This document shows, piece after piece, positions 1-9,965 of a stretch of 64,000 nt of DNA (the first letter of the stretch is position 1; each line of letters begins with the position of its first letter). The notes under the pieces are model-generated. The model did not search any database. It was not told the origin of the DNA and saw only the letters and a list, made by a program, of their open reading frames with translations. A program made the position numbers and the translations under genes. The stretch comes from Leptobrachium leishanense (taxonomy: Eukaryota > Chordata > Amphibia > Anura > Megophryidae): NCBI GenBank assembly GCA_009667805.1, contig CM019071.1:50730101-50794100 (forward strand). The letters run 5' to 3'.

Positions 1-90
1 GAAGGTGTGTTTGAGGGGCAGCTGCATACACTACATCTCCGTATTCAATAGCCAGCATAAGCATTTGTTGTACAATCTGCTTTCTTATTG
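1..90 (-). mobile_element. LINE fragment (window edge)
   Basis: Read on the minus strand, this matches the reverse-transcriptase C-terminal coding block of the LINE at 360-1802 (the part around 1110-1195, encoding a segment like KMLMPAIDYGDVVYAA). It is cut by the window start. A very similar minus-strand piece lies at 10968-11262. No intact gene. Bases 91-213 hold nothing I recognise. Confidence 0.7.
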
Positions 91-213
91 ACATATATAC
101 ATAAATTTATCAGAGCTGAGTGTGTGTTTGTGTTACGTGCGACGTGATAATTGCTTATTGGGAGACAGAAATCCTGGTGAGTTCCCACACTTCTTTTTTT
201 AGGACTTGATCCC

Positions 214-313
214 TGTATCTATCTATATATCTGTATCTATCTATCTATCCTATCTATCTATCTCATCTATCTGTATCTATCTGTATATCTATCTATCTGT
301 ATCTATCTATCTC

Positions 314-352
<39 letters not shown>

Positions 353-359
353 CTATCTG
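214..359. repeat. TATC tetranucleotide microsatellite
   Basis: Nearly uninterrupted TATC units with interspersed TGTATC variants. It forms one array with 1803-2541, split by the LINE at 360-1802. Open reading frames across it (Tyr/Leu/Ser/Ile) are composition artefacts. Confidence 0.95.
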
Positions 360-1802
360 TATACTTAACCCCGGATCAATCTGGCTTTCGCCCAAATCAC
401 TCAACCACAACCGCCCTTTTAAAAGTCTGCAATGATATCCAAGCTGGGATGGAACAAGGAAACCTAACTGGAGCCATCTTCCTTGATTTTGCCAAGGCCT
501 TTGACACGGTAGACCATGGCATCTTGTTAGAAAAACTTAAAAACTCTGGCATTGGTGATCGCACGCTAACCTGGTTTCAATCATATGTATCCGACCGATC
601 ACAATATGTGTCAATTTCTGGCAGCTCCTCCCTCCCGCTCCCAGTCACTTGCGGTGTACCCCAAGGCTCAATACTAGGCCCCCTGCTATTCACAATATTC
701 ATAAATGATCTGCCCAACGTCTGCAAAGCCTCAACTGTACATATGTACGCAGACGACACTGTGATCTATACCAGCAAACCAAATCTCCCACAGCTGGAGG
801 CCGTGCTGCAAGAACAATTCACAGAGGTAGAAAAGTGGATCAAAAACAACAAACTTTTTTTAAATACTGACAAAACTGTAACGATGCTCTTTGGAACAGC
901 ACCTAAACTACACAAATTGCAAAATCCCCATCTATGTGTTGGGACAATATCAAATGGCACACTGACCACAGTCACTTCTCTCAAATATCTAGGTATGTGG
1001 TTGGACCCTAATCTATCCTTTGGCCCCCACATCGAAAAACTCTCATCTAAACTTTACCCCAAACTAGGTGCCCTGTACAGAAACAAATCCTGCCTGAGTC
1101 CCGCGGTAAGAAAGCAGATTGTACAGAAAATGCTTATGCCGGCTATTGATTACGGAGATGTAGTGTATGCAGCCGCCCCGCAAACACACCTTCATAAACT
1201 TACTACACTGTATAACTCATTCTGCCGCTTTGCGCTACAATGTAACTACATGACCCACCATTGTGACATGTTAAAACAGCTAAACTGGCCATCGCTAGAA
1301 TCCAGGCGCACCCTTCACCTTTCCAGCCTGGTGTTTAAGAGCATCTCTGGGAAGCTGCCACCCTACCTGAATAGACTGCTTCCCCAGCAGCTCCCTCATC
1401 CTATAACCTCCGATCCAGGACCAGCACCTTACTTGCAATACCACAATACAAAAAGACAGTGACTCGGTCCTCATTTTTCCTACAGAGCACCACAATTATG
1501 GAATAACCTCCCAGACACCATCAAATCTTCCACCAGTCTTAAGTCACTCAAAATTTCCCTGTTAACATACCTCAATACAGAATGCACCTGTAAACATGTA
1601 ACCTAGTGACTATATTTCCTACATATTTTTTTTCTGTTAATCTGTATATTTGTGTTGTTAATATCTTACATTGTATTACTTAGTATTTCTGTAAATGTAA
1701 CACTTCAATGTACTTGAACCCAGGACATACTTGAAAACGAGAGAAATCTCAATGTATCCTTCCTGGTAAAATCCTTTATAAATAAATAAATAAATAAATA
1801 AA
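360..1802 (+). mobile_element. 5'-truncated LINE (Rex1/L2-like) in a microsatellite
   Basis: A jockey-superfamily non-LTR retrotransposon copy. It begins abruptly inside the reverse-transcriptase domain, includes the 3' coding end and 3' UTR, and finishes with a TAAA/AAATA simple tail at about 1780-1802. TATC repeat lies on both sides, so it inserted into the array. The 3' UTR contains one copy of the roughly 40-bp motif (about 1578-1620) that is massively amplified in the sister copy at 21600-23515. The terminal block (1718-1780) is reused as the tail of a SINE at 35546-35706. Clade assignment is by eye from the protein. Confidence 0.85.
361..1462 (+). pseudogene. LINE reverse transcriptase fragment
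   Basis: The frame opens in the microsatellite; real homology starts near 367. Seen in order: SGFRPNHSTT (RT motif 1 region), FLDFAKAFDTVDH (catalytic Asp motif A), CGVPQGSILGP (motif B) and YADD (motif C), followed by a thumb and C-terminal region ending near YLNRLLP. No endonuclease domain is present, so the copy is 5'-truncated. A stop at 1460-1462 precedes further homologous coding in another frame (about 1465-1570), so a frameshift lies near 1455. Known family role: target-primed reverse transcription. This copy cannot move on its own. Confidence 0.85.
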
Positions 1803-1889
1803 TATCTATCCATCCCATATTTATCTATCTGTATCGATCTATCTATCTATCTATCTATCTGTATCTATCTATCTATATATCTGTATCTG

Positions 1890-1953
<64 letters not shown>

Positions 1954-2069
1954 CCATATCTATATATCTGTATCTATCTGTATCTATCTGTATCTATCTG
2001 TATGTATCTATCTGTATCTATCTATCTATCTATCTATCCCATATATATCTGTATCTATCTATCTATCTG

Positions 2070-2121
<52 letters not shown>

Positions 2122-2134
2122 CCATATATATCTG

Positions 2135-2175
<41 letters not shown>

Positions 2176-2176
2176 G

Positions 2177-2209
<33 letters not shown>

Positions 2210-2241
2210 GTATATCTATCATCCCATATTTATCTAGCTGC

Positions 2242-2280
<39 letters not shown>

Positions 2281-2283
2281 CCA

Positions 2284-2338
<55 letters not shown>

Positions 2339-2432
2339 ATATCTGTATCTATCTATCTGTATCTGTATCTATCTATCTGTATCTGTATCTATCTATCCCA
2401 TATATCTATCTATATATCTGTATCTATCAATC

Positions 2433-2482
<50 letters not shown>

Positions 2483-2541
2483 CATCTATCTATCTATCTA
2501 TCCATCTATCCCATATCTATCTATCTGTATCTATCTATCTA
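1803..2541. repeat. TATC microsatellite, with CCCATATC variants
   Basis: Continuation of the array at 214-359 beyond the LINE. Long pure TATC runs alternate with repeated CCCATATATC and TGTATC blocks, giving a weak higher-order structure. Confidence 0.95.
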
Positions 2542-3088
2542 ATTAACCCCTTCACAGCCAAAAACGAGTCAATTCAATTATGCATTGTAATGCTTTGAAA
2601 AGCACTCATTCGATGTAAAAATGATAATGTTTTTTGTTCTGCAAGGCAGTTATATGGGAAGGTATCACGAGTCAAAGAGAGGCCAAACTTAATATATCTC
2701 AGAGGTCACACCCTTTTTTAATTACTAGATGATCTAGTCTAGTTAGACAATTAATTGAATTAGTTTATCCACTTTTACGAGTTGTAATGACACACTAAAT
2801 AAATATGTAGAAAAAAGAATAGAACCGAAATGCGTGAACAGCGACGAAATATGACCTAATGTGTCTGATGAGACAGATCCCGGGGTGCTGTGTCCATAGA
2901 GATGGTTTTGAAACAACGTTTGGTGCTTTGTGACAGAAGTAACAAAACTACCATCATTTTGTGTGTTTGTCTTAAAGATAAGACGTGTGTAAGAGGCAAG
3001 AAAGAAGCTCTTTAAACAGAGATTCTAAATAAATATGGAACTTAAATGAACACAATGAATTGAAGATTAGCTTTTTTTGGTAGTATAT
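2541..3088. repeat. Left arm of a 0.55-kb inverted repeat
   Basis: The reverse complement of this segment is found at 9121-9832. Matching landmarks include the TTAAAGAGCTTCTTTCTTG block, the CATCTCTATGGACACAG block and the AACTGCCTTGCAGAA block. Similarity is high by eye across the whole arm and falls off near 2570. The arm lacks the LINE tail found in the right arm (9266-9505), so it preserves the empty site. It abuts the GATA array just as the right arm abuts a TATC array, so the inverted unit includes both. Confidence 0.85.
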
Positions 3089-3122
3089 AGATAGATAGAT
3101 AGATAGATAGTTAGATAGATAC

Positions 3123-3175
<53 letters not shown>

Positions 3176-3342
3176 CTGATAGATACAGATAGATAGATAG
3201 ATAGATAGATACAGATAGATAGATAGATACAGATAGATAGTTACAGATAGATAGATAGATAGATACAGATAGATAGATAGATAGATAGATAGATACAGAT
3301 AGATAGATAGATAGATACAGATAGATAGATACAGATAGTTAC

Positions 3343-3395
<53 letters not shown>

Positions 3396-3480
3396 CAGAT
3401 AGATAGATAGATAGATAGATAGATACAGATAGATAGATAGATAGATACAGATAGATAGATAGATAGATACAGATAGTTAC

Positions 3481-3513
<33 letters not shown>

Positions 3514-3650
3514 CAGATAGATAGATAGATAGATAGATAGATACAGATAGTTACAGATAGATAGATACAGATAGATAGATAGATAGATAGATAGATTGAT
3601 AGATAGATAGATAGATAGATAGATACAGATAGTTACAGATAGATAGATAC

Positions 3651-3691
<41 letters not shown>

Positions 3692-3718
3692 CAGATAGAT
3701 AGATAGATAGATAGATAC

Positions 3719-3751
<33 letters not shown>

Positions 3752-3908
3752 CAGATAGATAGATAGATAGATAGATAGATACAGATAGATACAGATAGAT
3801 ATGGGATATATAGATATGGAATAGATATAGATAGATAGATATGGGATAGATAGATATGGGATAGATAGATACAGATAGATAGATATAGATAGATACAGAT
3901 AGATATGG

Positions 3909-3956
<48 letters not shown>

Positions 3957-4120
3957 TGAGATAGATAGATAGATACAGATCGATAGATAGATATGGGATA
4001 GATAGATACAGATAGAGAGATAGATAGATAGATAGATAGATACAGATAGATAGATACAGATCAATAGATAGATGTGGGATAGATAGATACAGATAGATAG
4101 ATAGATAGATAGATAGATAC

Positions 4121-4153
<33 letters not shown>

Positions 4154-4268
4154 CAGATCAATAGATAGATACAGATAGATATATACAGATAGATAGATAG
4201 ATAGATATATACAGATAGATAGATAAATAGATAGATACAGATCAATAGATAGATAGATAGATAGATAC

Positions 4269-4317
<49 letters not shown>
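3089..4317. repeat. GATA microsatellite (inverse of the TATC arrays)
   Basis: About 1.2 kb of GATA units with GATACA variants. It is the reverse complement of the TATC arrays in composition and flank, and forms the inner part of the inverted repeat with 4525-4740 plus 8524-9120. Confidence 0.95.
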
Positions 4318-4346
4318 TGCATCTATGTGTGTGTTTTAGTGAAACT

Positions 4347-4513
4347 ATAGGATAAATAAGGAGAAGTGGCAGGAGAAGAGAACAATCTAGACTAAATAGA
4401 TACTTTGGAAAGTGAGATGAATGGCAGAATTTTTCTGGTTTAGCTATTTTGACCTAGAATTTTCACTTCTCCAGTCGTTTTCCTGAGTTTCACCTTTCTT
4501 TGAATAGACCTGT
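4347..4513. mobile_element. Short MITE, degenerate copy
   Basis: Matches the 180-bp MITEs at 10233-10411 and 44643-44824 (shared blocks GAGAACAATCTAGAC, AATTTTCACTTCTCC, TTTCACCTTTCTTTGAATA). The left terminal repeat is eroded. Its arms are partly self-complementary. Confidence 0.7.
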
Positions 4514-4524
4514 ATGTGTTTGTC

Positions 4525-4630
4525 ATTATCCATCTATATCTATCCATATCATTATCTATTCATATATCTATCTATCTATCTATCTATACATTCAATCTGT
4601 ATCTATCTTTGTATTTATCGTTATCATCTA

Positions 4631-4691
<61 letters not shown>

Positions 4692-4740
4692 CTGTGTCTA
4701 TCTATCTATCTGTATCTATCTATTTATCTGTATCTATCTA
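4525..4740. repeat. TATC microsatellite, left of Tc1 element
   Basis: TATC units with some TCTG variants. It continues at 8524-9120; the Tc1-like element inserted after a TA at 4739-4740. Confidence 0.95.
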
Positions 4741-4799
4741 CACTATATTGCCAAAAGTATTCACTCACGTGCCTTGACTCGCATATGAATTTACGTGAC

Positions 4800-5043
4800 A
4801 TCCCATTACTAATCCATAGGGTTCAATATGACGTCGCTCCACCCTTTGCAGCTATAACAGCTTCAACTCTTCTGGGAAGGCTGTCCACAAGGTTTAGGAG
4901 TGTGTTTATGGGAATTTTTGACCATTCTTCCAGAAGTGTATTTGTGAGGCACACCCTGATGTTGGACGAGAAGGCCTGGCTCTCAGTCTCCGCTCTAATT
5001 CATCCCAAAGGTGTTCTATTGGGTTGAGGTCAGGACTCTGTAG
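4800..5043 (-). pseudogene. Tc1-like transposase, C-terminal part
   Basis: Minus strand. Encodes the segment DLNPIEHLWDELERRLRA, with the third catalytic acidic residue (Glu of NPIE), then the C-terminal tail. It is the continuation of the segment at 7592-8503 across the nested insertion. Bases 5036-5043 are the left copy of the nested element's target duplication. Confidence 0.85.
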
Positions 5044-6617
5044 TAGTGATGAGCCGAACACCCCCGTGTTCGGTTCTCATTCGAACAATTTCAAAAGTTC
5101 GAGTTCGAACGCGAACACGAACAGAACTCAATGCAAGTCAGTGGACTCGAAAGTTCGATTTTTAGAGTGCCCTCCAAGAGGGCATATATGCAAGATATTT
5201 GCCAAAAAGGTGTATGGGGGTCCGGGTAGTGCTCTGGGGGACAGGAAACAAGGACAAAAAGTTTTAAAAAAAGTTTTTAAAGGAAGAGTGAGTTTTCCAT
5301 GAAATAAAGGTTAAGAATAAAAATGAAAAATTCCTTCAAATATCGTGCCTAGGAGGTCCCCATAAACTGCCCGTGAAATGGCGGATTTGTAGGATATATA
5401 GAAACATTTAAAAACACAAAAAGTCACAAAAGTGACATTTCAAATGACGGTAAATGGTTTTCCTTTAATCTATTCATAAACAACTGCTTGGGGCGTCAGT
5501 CTGTATGAAAAGAGGAGACATTTTAGGATACGCAGAACAAGTTTAGTGATTTTTTGGCTAAATAATGGTGAAACTTATGCAGGCTTTGGATGAAAGTAAC
5601 AATAGGTGCTTTAAAATTGGGCCTTTAGTGTCGGCAACAGTGCCGTCACACCGTAACCCCTCTGTGGTATTGTGGAAGAGTGCAGGGTTGGACCCTGCGG
5701 TCAAATATTAAAATGATATGAATCTGGTATAGGCGTCAGTGGCAGTGCACCCAAATATTGTGCCTTTGGTGGCAGCAAGTGCCTTCACACCGTAACCGCT
5801 CTGAGGTATTGTGGAAGAGTGCAGTGGTGGAGGTTTTGGGAATGCAGAAGAGATCCCCGATCCATTCAGTTACATCAGCAGCTATAACAAAACCGGGTCA
5901 GCAATGTTTAGTCACTTGTACTGCACTACTGTATATGGTGAGAATCGGCGCACACCAGTAGCAACAGGAAGCAAACAGAAGAGGCAGGGAATACACAGAG
6001 AGAATAGTCAAATGGCAGGCAAACTCAACAACAGATCGGGTCCTCTAAACAAGCAGGGTCAGTAACAAGTATACAAACTGATTCGGTAAGCTAGCGATGC
6101 GGGAATAAAGGCTGAGACACACTGAGCGTGTAGCGACGCACAGCGTAGCAAAGCGAAGAGAAGCAAACATTTTACAGGCTTGACTTCACTCCGCTCCGCC
6201 TCGCAGCGTGTCTACACTGCATTACGTTTGCTTCTCACCACACTGGACAGGAATCCACTAACTAAATTAAAATGTACACACAAAACCGTTTTATTTTCAC
6301 AAAGCACATGTTATATAGGCAAAAAAAGTTTCTACTGAAGAAAATACATCAAAAATTACTGTTACTTTAATAGGAATAGTATAAAAATATAAAAAAAAAG
6401 GTAACCCCTGTTCATATATAATATAGGGACACGGAGCGCTGTGTATAGAGTAGGGATGCATTGATACCACACACAGACATATACGTGTATATCAACATGC
6501 AGACCTATATATACATATATATCAACACGCAGATATATATATACACCCACCCACAGACCTCAGACCATATATATACGTACGCACATGGGGGTGGCATGTG
6601 GACAAGCTCAACTAAAT

Positions 6618-6740
6618 GTGCCCCCCCCATTTGGCTGATCCCTACAGAAGAAATGTTGAACCCGACAGAGCAGAGAATATTCTCTGCTCTATCGGGTTCA
6701 ACATTTCTTCTGGAGGGATCAACCAAATGGGGGGGGGGGC
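6618..6740. repeat. Long hairpin inside hAT copy 1
   Basis: CCCCCATTTGGCTGATCCCT, then GAAATGTTGAACCCGACAGA, is followed after a few AT bases by its complement, ending in a G run at 6730-6740. The stem is about 55 bp with few mismatches. The same hairpin is at 28300-28432 in copy 2, so it belongs to the element. Confidence 0.85.
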
Positions 6741-6925
6741 AATTAGTTGCCAAATTGTGTTTGTAATACAAGTCTGGACATATATATTTATAAGAATATA
6801 GATATATATTATCTATGTATATATATCATACCTACCCTTACCTTCCCCTATAAATTTGCTAAAAATATACACACATAAAAAACAAACCACTGCCTGAGAC
6901 CCCGCGCAACCCACATGCCACCCCC

Positions 6926-6984
6926 CTCTACCTGGCTGAATGTATCTAATATATATAATTAAATACATTCAGCCAGGTAGAGAA
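6926..6984. repeat. Short hairpin inside hAT copy 1
   Basis: CTCTACCTGGCTGAATGTAT and its complement flank an AT-rich loop of about 20 bases. It is conserved in copy 2 at about 28588-28645. Confidence 0.8.
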
Positions 6985-7591
6985 AGAAAAAAAAAGGTTT
7001 ATTTTATGTTCCTGGGGACATTTAAAAATGTCATTGGATTTTAATTTTTTTAGAAATGTGTCGCCTTACCTTAGCCTGGTGGTCAGTGGGGGCTCCCTGG
7101 ATCCTGGTTGTGGGGGAGGGGGTCTGCCGTGGCCGCAGGTGCAGTGGCTCCCTCCTTGCGCTGCCTGTCTCTGCCACGTGCACCCGGGCGGCTAGCCCAC
7201 ACAGTCGCAGCTCTGTCATTGCATGCTCCTCAAGGGGATCCTTGGGAGGCCCCTGCAGGCTGCCCTCTACAGTGCCTGATTAGAGGGCCGTGTCTGCCTG
7301 ATGTTTTAGTAACAAGAATGTTTTATCCCATAGGCTTCAATGTTAAAAATATTCCCGTTTTAATTCAATATCTAATAAACCATTGCTTATAGTATTCTGC
7401 AGTAAAGTCTCTTTATTTCTAGATTTTTTTTGTATTTTTAAAGCATTTTTTATACTTTTTTAAAAACAAATTTTTTTTTCCAACTTTTGTCAAACGTCCC
7501 AAAAAGTTTGAAGTTTGCGAACTGTCGAACGGCCGACGTTCGATGCGAACTCCAAACAGATCGAACCGAACAGCTCATCCCTACTCTGTGC

Positions 7592-8503
7592 AGGCCAGTC
7601 AAGTTCATCCACACCAGACTGTCATCCATGTCTTTATGGACCTTGCTTTGTGCACTGGTGCACAGTCATGTTGGAAGAGGAAGGGGCCAGCTCCAAACTG
7701 TTCCCACAAAGTTGGGAGCATGGAATTGTCCAAAATGTCTTGGTATGCTGAAGCATTCAGAGTTCCTTTCACTGGAACTAAGGGGCCAAGCCCAGCTCCT
7801 GAAAAACAACCCCACACCATAATCTCCCTCCACCAAACTTTACACTTGGCACAATGCAGTCAGACAAGTACCGTTCTCCTGGCAACCCCCAAACCCAGAC
7901 TCGTCCATCAGATTGCCAGATGGAGAAGCACAATTCGTTACTCCAGAGAACGCGCCTCCACTGCTCTAGAGTCCAGTGGCGGAGTGCTTTACACCACTGC
8001 ATTTGATGCTTTGCATTGCACTTAGTGATGTATGGCTTGGATGCAGCTGCTCGACCATAGAAATCCATTCCATGAAGCTCTCTGCGCACTGTTCTTGAGC
8101 TAATCTGAAGGCCACATGAAGTTTGGAGGTCTGTAACGATTGACTCTGCAGAATGTTGGCGACCTCTTCGTACTGTGCGCCTCAGCATCCACTGACCCCG
8201 CTCCTTCAGTTTACGGGGCCTACCGCTTCGTGGCTGAGTTGCTGTCATTCTCAAACACTTCCACGTTCTTATAATACAGCTGACAGTTGACTGTGGAATA
8301 TTTAGGAGCGAGGAAATTTCACGACTGGACAGGTGGCATACTATCACGGTTCCACGCTGGAATTCACTGAGCTCCTGAGAGCGACCCGTTCTTTCACAAA
8401 TTTTTGTAAAAACAGTCTGCATGCCTAGGTGCTTGATTTTATACACCTGTTTCCATGGAAGTGATTGGAACACCTGATTCTGATTATTTGGATGGGTGAG
8501 CAA
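7592..8503 (-). pseudogene. Tc1-like transposase, N-terminal and central part
   Basis: Minus-strand reading from 8503 gives a paired-type helix-turn-helix DNA-binding region (LSSREISSLLNIPQSTVS, then an AT-hook-like SGRPRKL), the second HTH, and the start of the DDE catalytic domain. The first catalytic Asp, normally in a WSDES motif, is Asn here (WSNEL). A frameshift near 7800 moves reading to another frame, where the second catalytic motif [11 protein letters not shown] is still present. The gene is interrupted at 7591 by the nested hAT element. Confidence 0.88.
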
Positions 8504-8523
8504 ATACTTTTGGCAATATAGTG

Positions 8524-8585
<62 letters not shown>

Positions 8586-8699
8586 CATCTATCTGTATCT
8601 ATCTTTCTGTATCTATCTATATTTATCTATCTTTCTGTATCTATCTGTATCTATCTTTCTGTATATATCTATATTTATCTATCTTTCTGTATCTATCTG

Positions 8700-8732
<33 letters not shown>

Positions 8733-9120
8733 GTATCTATCTATCTATCTATCTATCTGTATCTATTTGTATCTATCTATCTATCTGTATCTATCTGTAA
8801 TTATCTGTATATCTGTATCTGTCTTTCTGTATCTATCTATCTGTATCTATCTATCTGTATCTATATCTATCTCTATCAATCTTTCTGTATCTCTCTGTAT
8901 CTATATTTCTGTATTTATCTGTATCTATCTATCTGTATCTATCTATCTATCTTTCTGTATCTATCTGTATCTATCTGTATCTATATTTCTGTATCTTTCT
9001 TTATATATCTTTCTGTATCTATCTATATCTATCAGTATCTACCTGTACCTATCTTTCTGTATCTGTCTGTATCTATCTTTCTGTATCTATCTGTATCTAT
9101 CTTTCTGTATCTATCTATAT
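8524..9120. repeat. TATC microsatellite, right of Tc1 element
   Basis: TATC units with many TTTCTG and TGTATC variants, a continuation of 4525-4740. Reading frames across it are artefacts. Confidence 0.95.
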
Positions 9121-9832
9121 ACTACTAAAAAAAGCTAATCTTCAATTCATTGTGTTCATTTAAGTTCCATGTTTATTTAGAATCTCTGTTTAAAGAGCTT
9201 CTTTCTTGCTTCTTACACACGTCTTATGTTTAAGACAAACACTCAAAATTATGGTAGTTTTGTTATATATATTTTTATTTATAAAGGATTTTACCAGGAA
9301 GGATACATTGAGATTTCTCTCGTTTTCAAGTATGTCCTGGGTTCAAGAACATTGATTGGTTACAGAAATACAAAATAGTAAAATGCAAGATATTAACACA
9401 AAACCAAATATACAGATTAACAGAAAAATAAATATGTAGGAAATAAAGTCATTATGTTACTTGTTTTCAGGCGCATTCCGTATTGAGGTATGTTAATAAG
9501 GTATGTTATTGCTGTCACAAAGCACCGAAAGTTGTTTTAAAACCATCTCTATGGACACAGCAGCCTGGGATCTGTCTCATCAGACGTATTAGGTCATATT
9601 TTGTAGCTGTTCACGCATTTCTGCTCTATTTTTTCTACATATTTATTTAGTGTGTCACTACCACACGTTCAAGTGTTTAATCTATTTCAATTAATTGTCT
9701 GACTAAACTAGATCATCTAGTAATTAATAGGGTGCGACTTCTGAGTTATATTAAATTTGGGCTGTCCTTGACTCGGGATAACTTCCCATATAACTGCCTT
9801 GCAGAAATAAACCATTATCATTTTTACATCGA
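9121..9832. repeat. Right arm of inverted repeat, upstream of mucin gene
   Basis: Reverse complement of 2541-3088, with a LINE tail (9266-9505) added. Homology runs to about 9832, some 60 bases before the mucin start codon. The probable core promoter (CCCATATAACTGCCTTGCAG) therefore exists in both arms. Confidence 0.85.
9266..9505 (-). mobile_element. LINE 3' end inserted in the right arm
   Basis: Minus-strand copy of the 3' UTR and tail of the LINE family at 360-1802 (TTTATAAAGGATTTTACCAG, then the complement of the CCAGGACATACTTGAAAAC block). The left arm has no such insert. A short repeat TTGTTA/TGTTA at the two borders may be the target duplication. Confidence 0.85.
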
Positions 9833-9895
9833 TTTCCATCGCATGGTCTTCAGCATCTCTACGGACCAAGAGACTGGACCATACCATACGACAAC
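9780..9895 (+). promoter_or_regulatory. Putative promoter and 5' UTR of the mucin-like gene
   Basis: CATATAAC at about 9787-9794 is a TATA-like box, followed by roughly 100 bases to the first ATG at 9896. The box lies in sequence duplicated in the inverted left arm. There are no transcription data; the assignment rests on position and the TATA-like word. Confidence 0.4.
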
Positions 9896-9965
9896 ATGGG
9901 AAGCTCAAAGTACACCATACTCTCCGGCGTTCTGATACTCCTGGTCCTGTTGTTTGATGTCTCAA
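9896..9965 (+). CDS. Mucin-like exon 1: signal peptide
   Basis: ATG at 9896 in the context ACAACATGG. It encodes 23 residues with a basic/polar start (MGSSKYT) and a hydrophobic core (VLILLVLLF), a typical signal peptide. The donor is the consensus GTAAGT at 9966, phase 1. No upstream in-frame ATG is needed. Confidence 0.85.

Larger units (their letters stand above)
5044..7583. mobile_element. Non-autonomous hAT-type element, copy 1
   Basis: Ends TAGTGATGAGC and GCTCATCCCTA are inverted. The flanks CTCTGTAG (5036-5043) and CTCTGTGC (7584-7591) are a slightly mutated 8-bp duplication, the hAT hallmark. A second full copy lies at 25554-29245. The ends are rich in TTCG/CGAA words forming subterminal repeats. 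No transposase is seen. The interior holds two hairpins, one GC-rich block and a segment shared with another transposon family (7300-7450). Confidence 0.85.
4741..8523 (-). mobile_element. Tc1-like DNA transposon, split by a hAT insertion
   Basis: Inverted ends: CACTATATTGCCAAAAGTAT at the left and its complement at the right (about 8500-8523). It lies in a TATC array next to a TA dinucleotide, as expected for Tc1/mariner target choice. Without the 2540-bp nested element at 5044-7583 (and its 8-bp target duplication) the element would be about 1.2 kb. The transposase gene is on the minus strand and broken, so the copy is dead. Confidence 0.92.

Noticed and set aside
2002..4245. Open frames rich in Tyr-Leu-Ser-Ile in the TATC/GATA arrays (also 8496-9138)
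   Set aside because: Pure microsatellite translation.
7031..7392. Short GC-rich open frames inside the hAT elements as possible transposase or host exons
   Set aside because: They exist in both copies with different frame breaks and carry no hAT dimerisation or catalytic motif.
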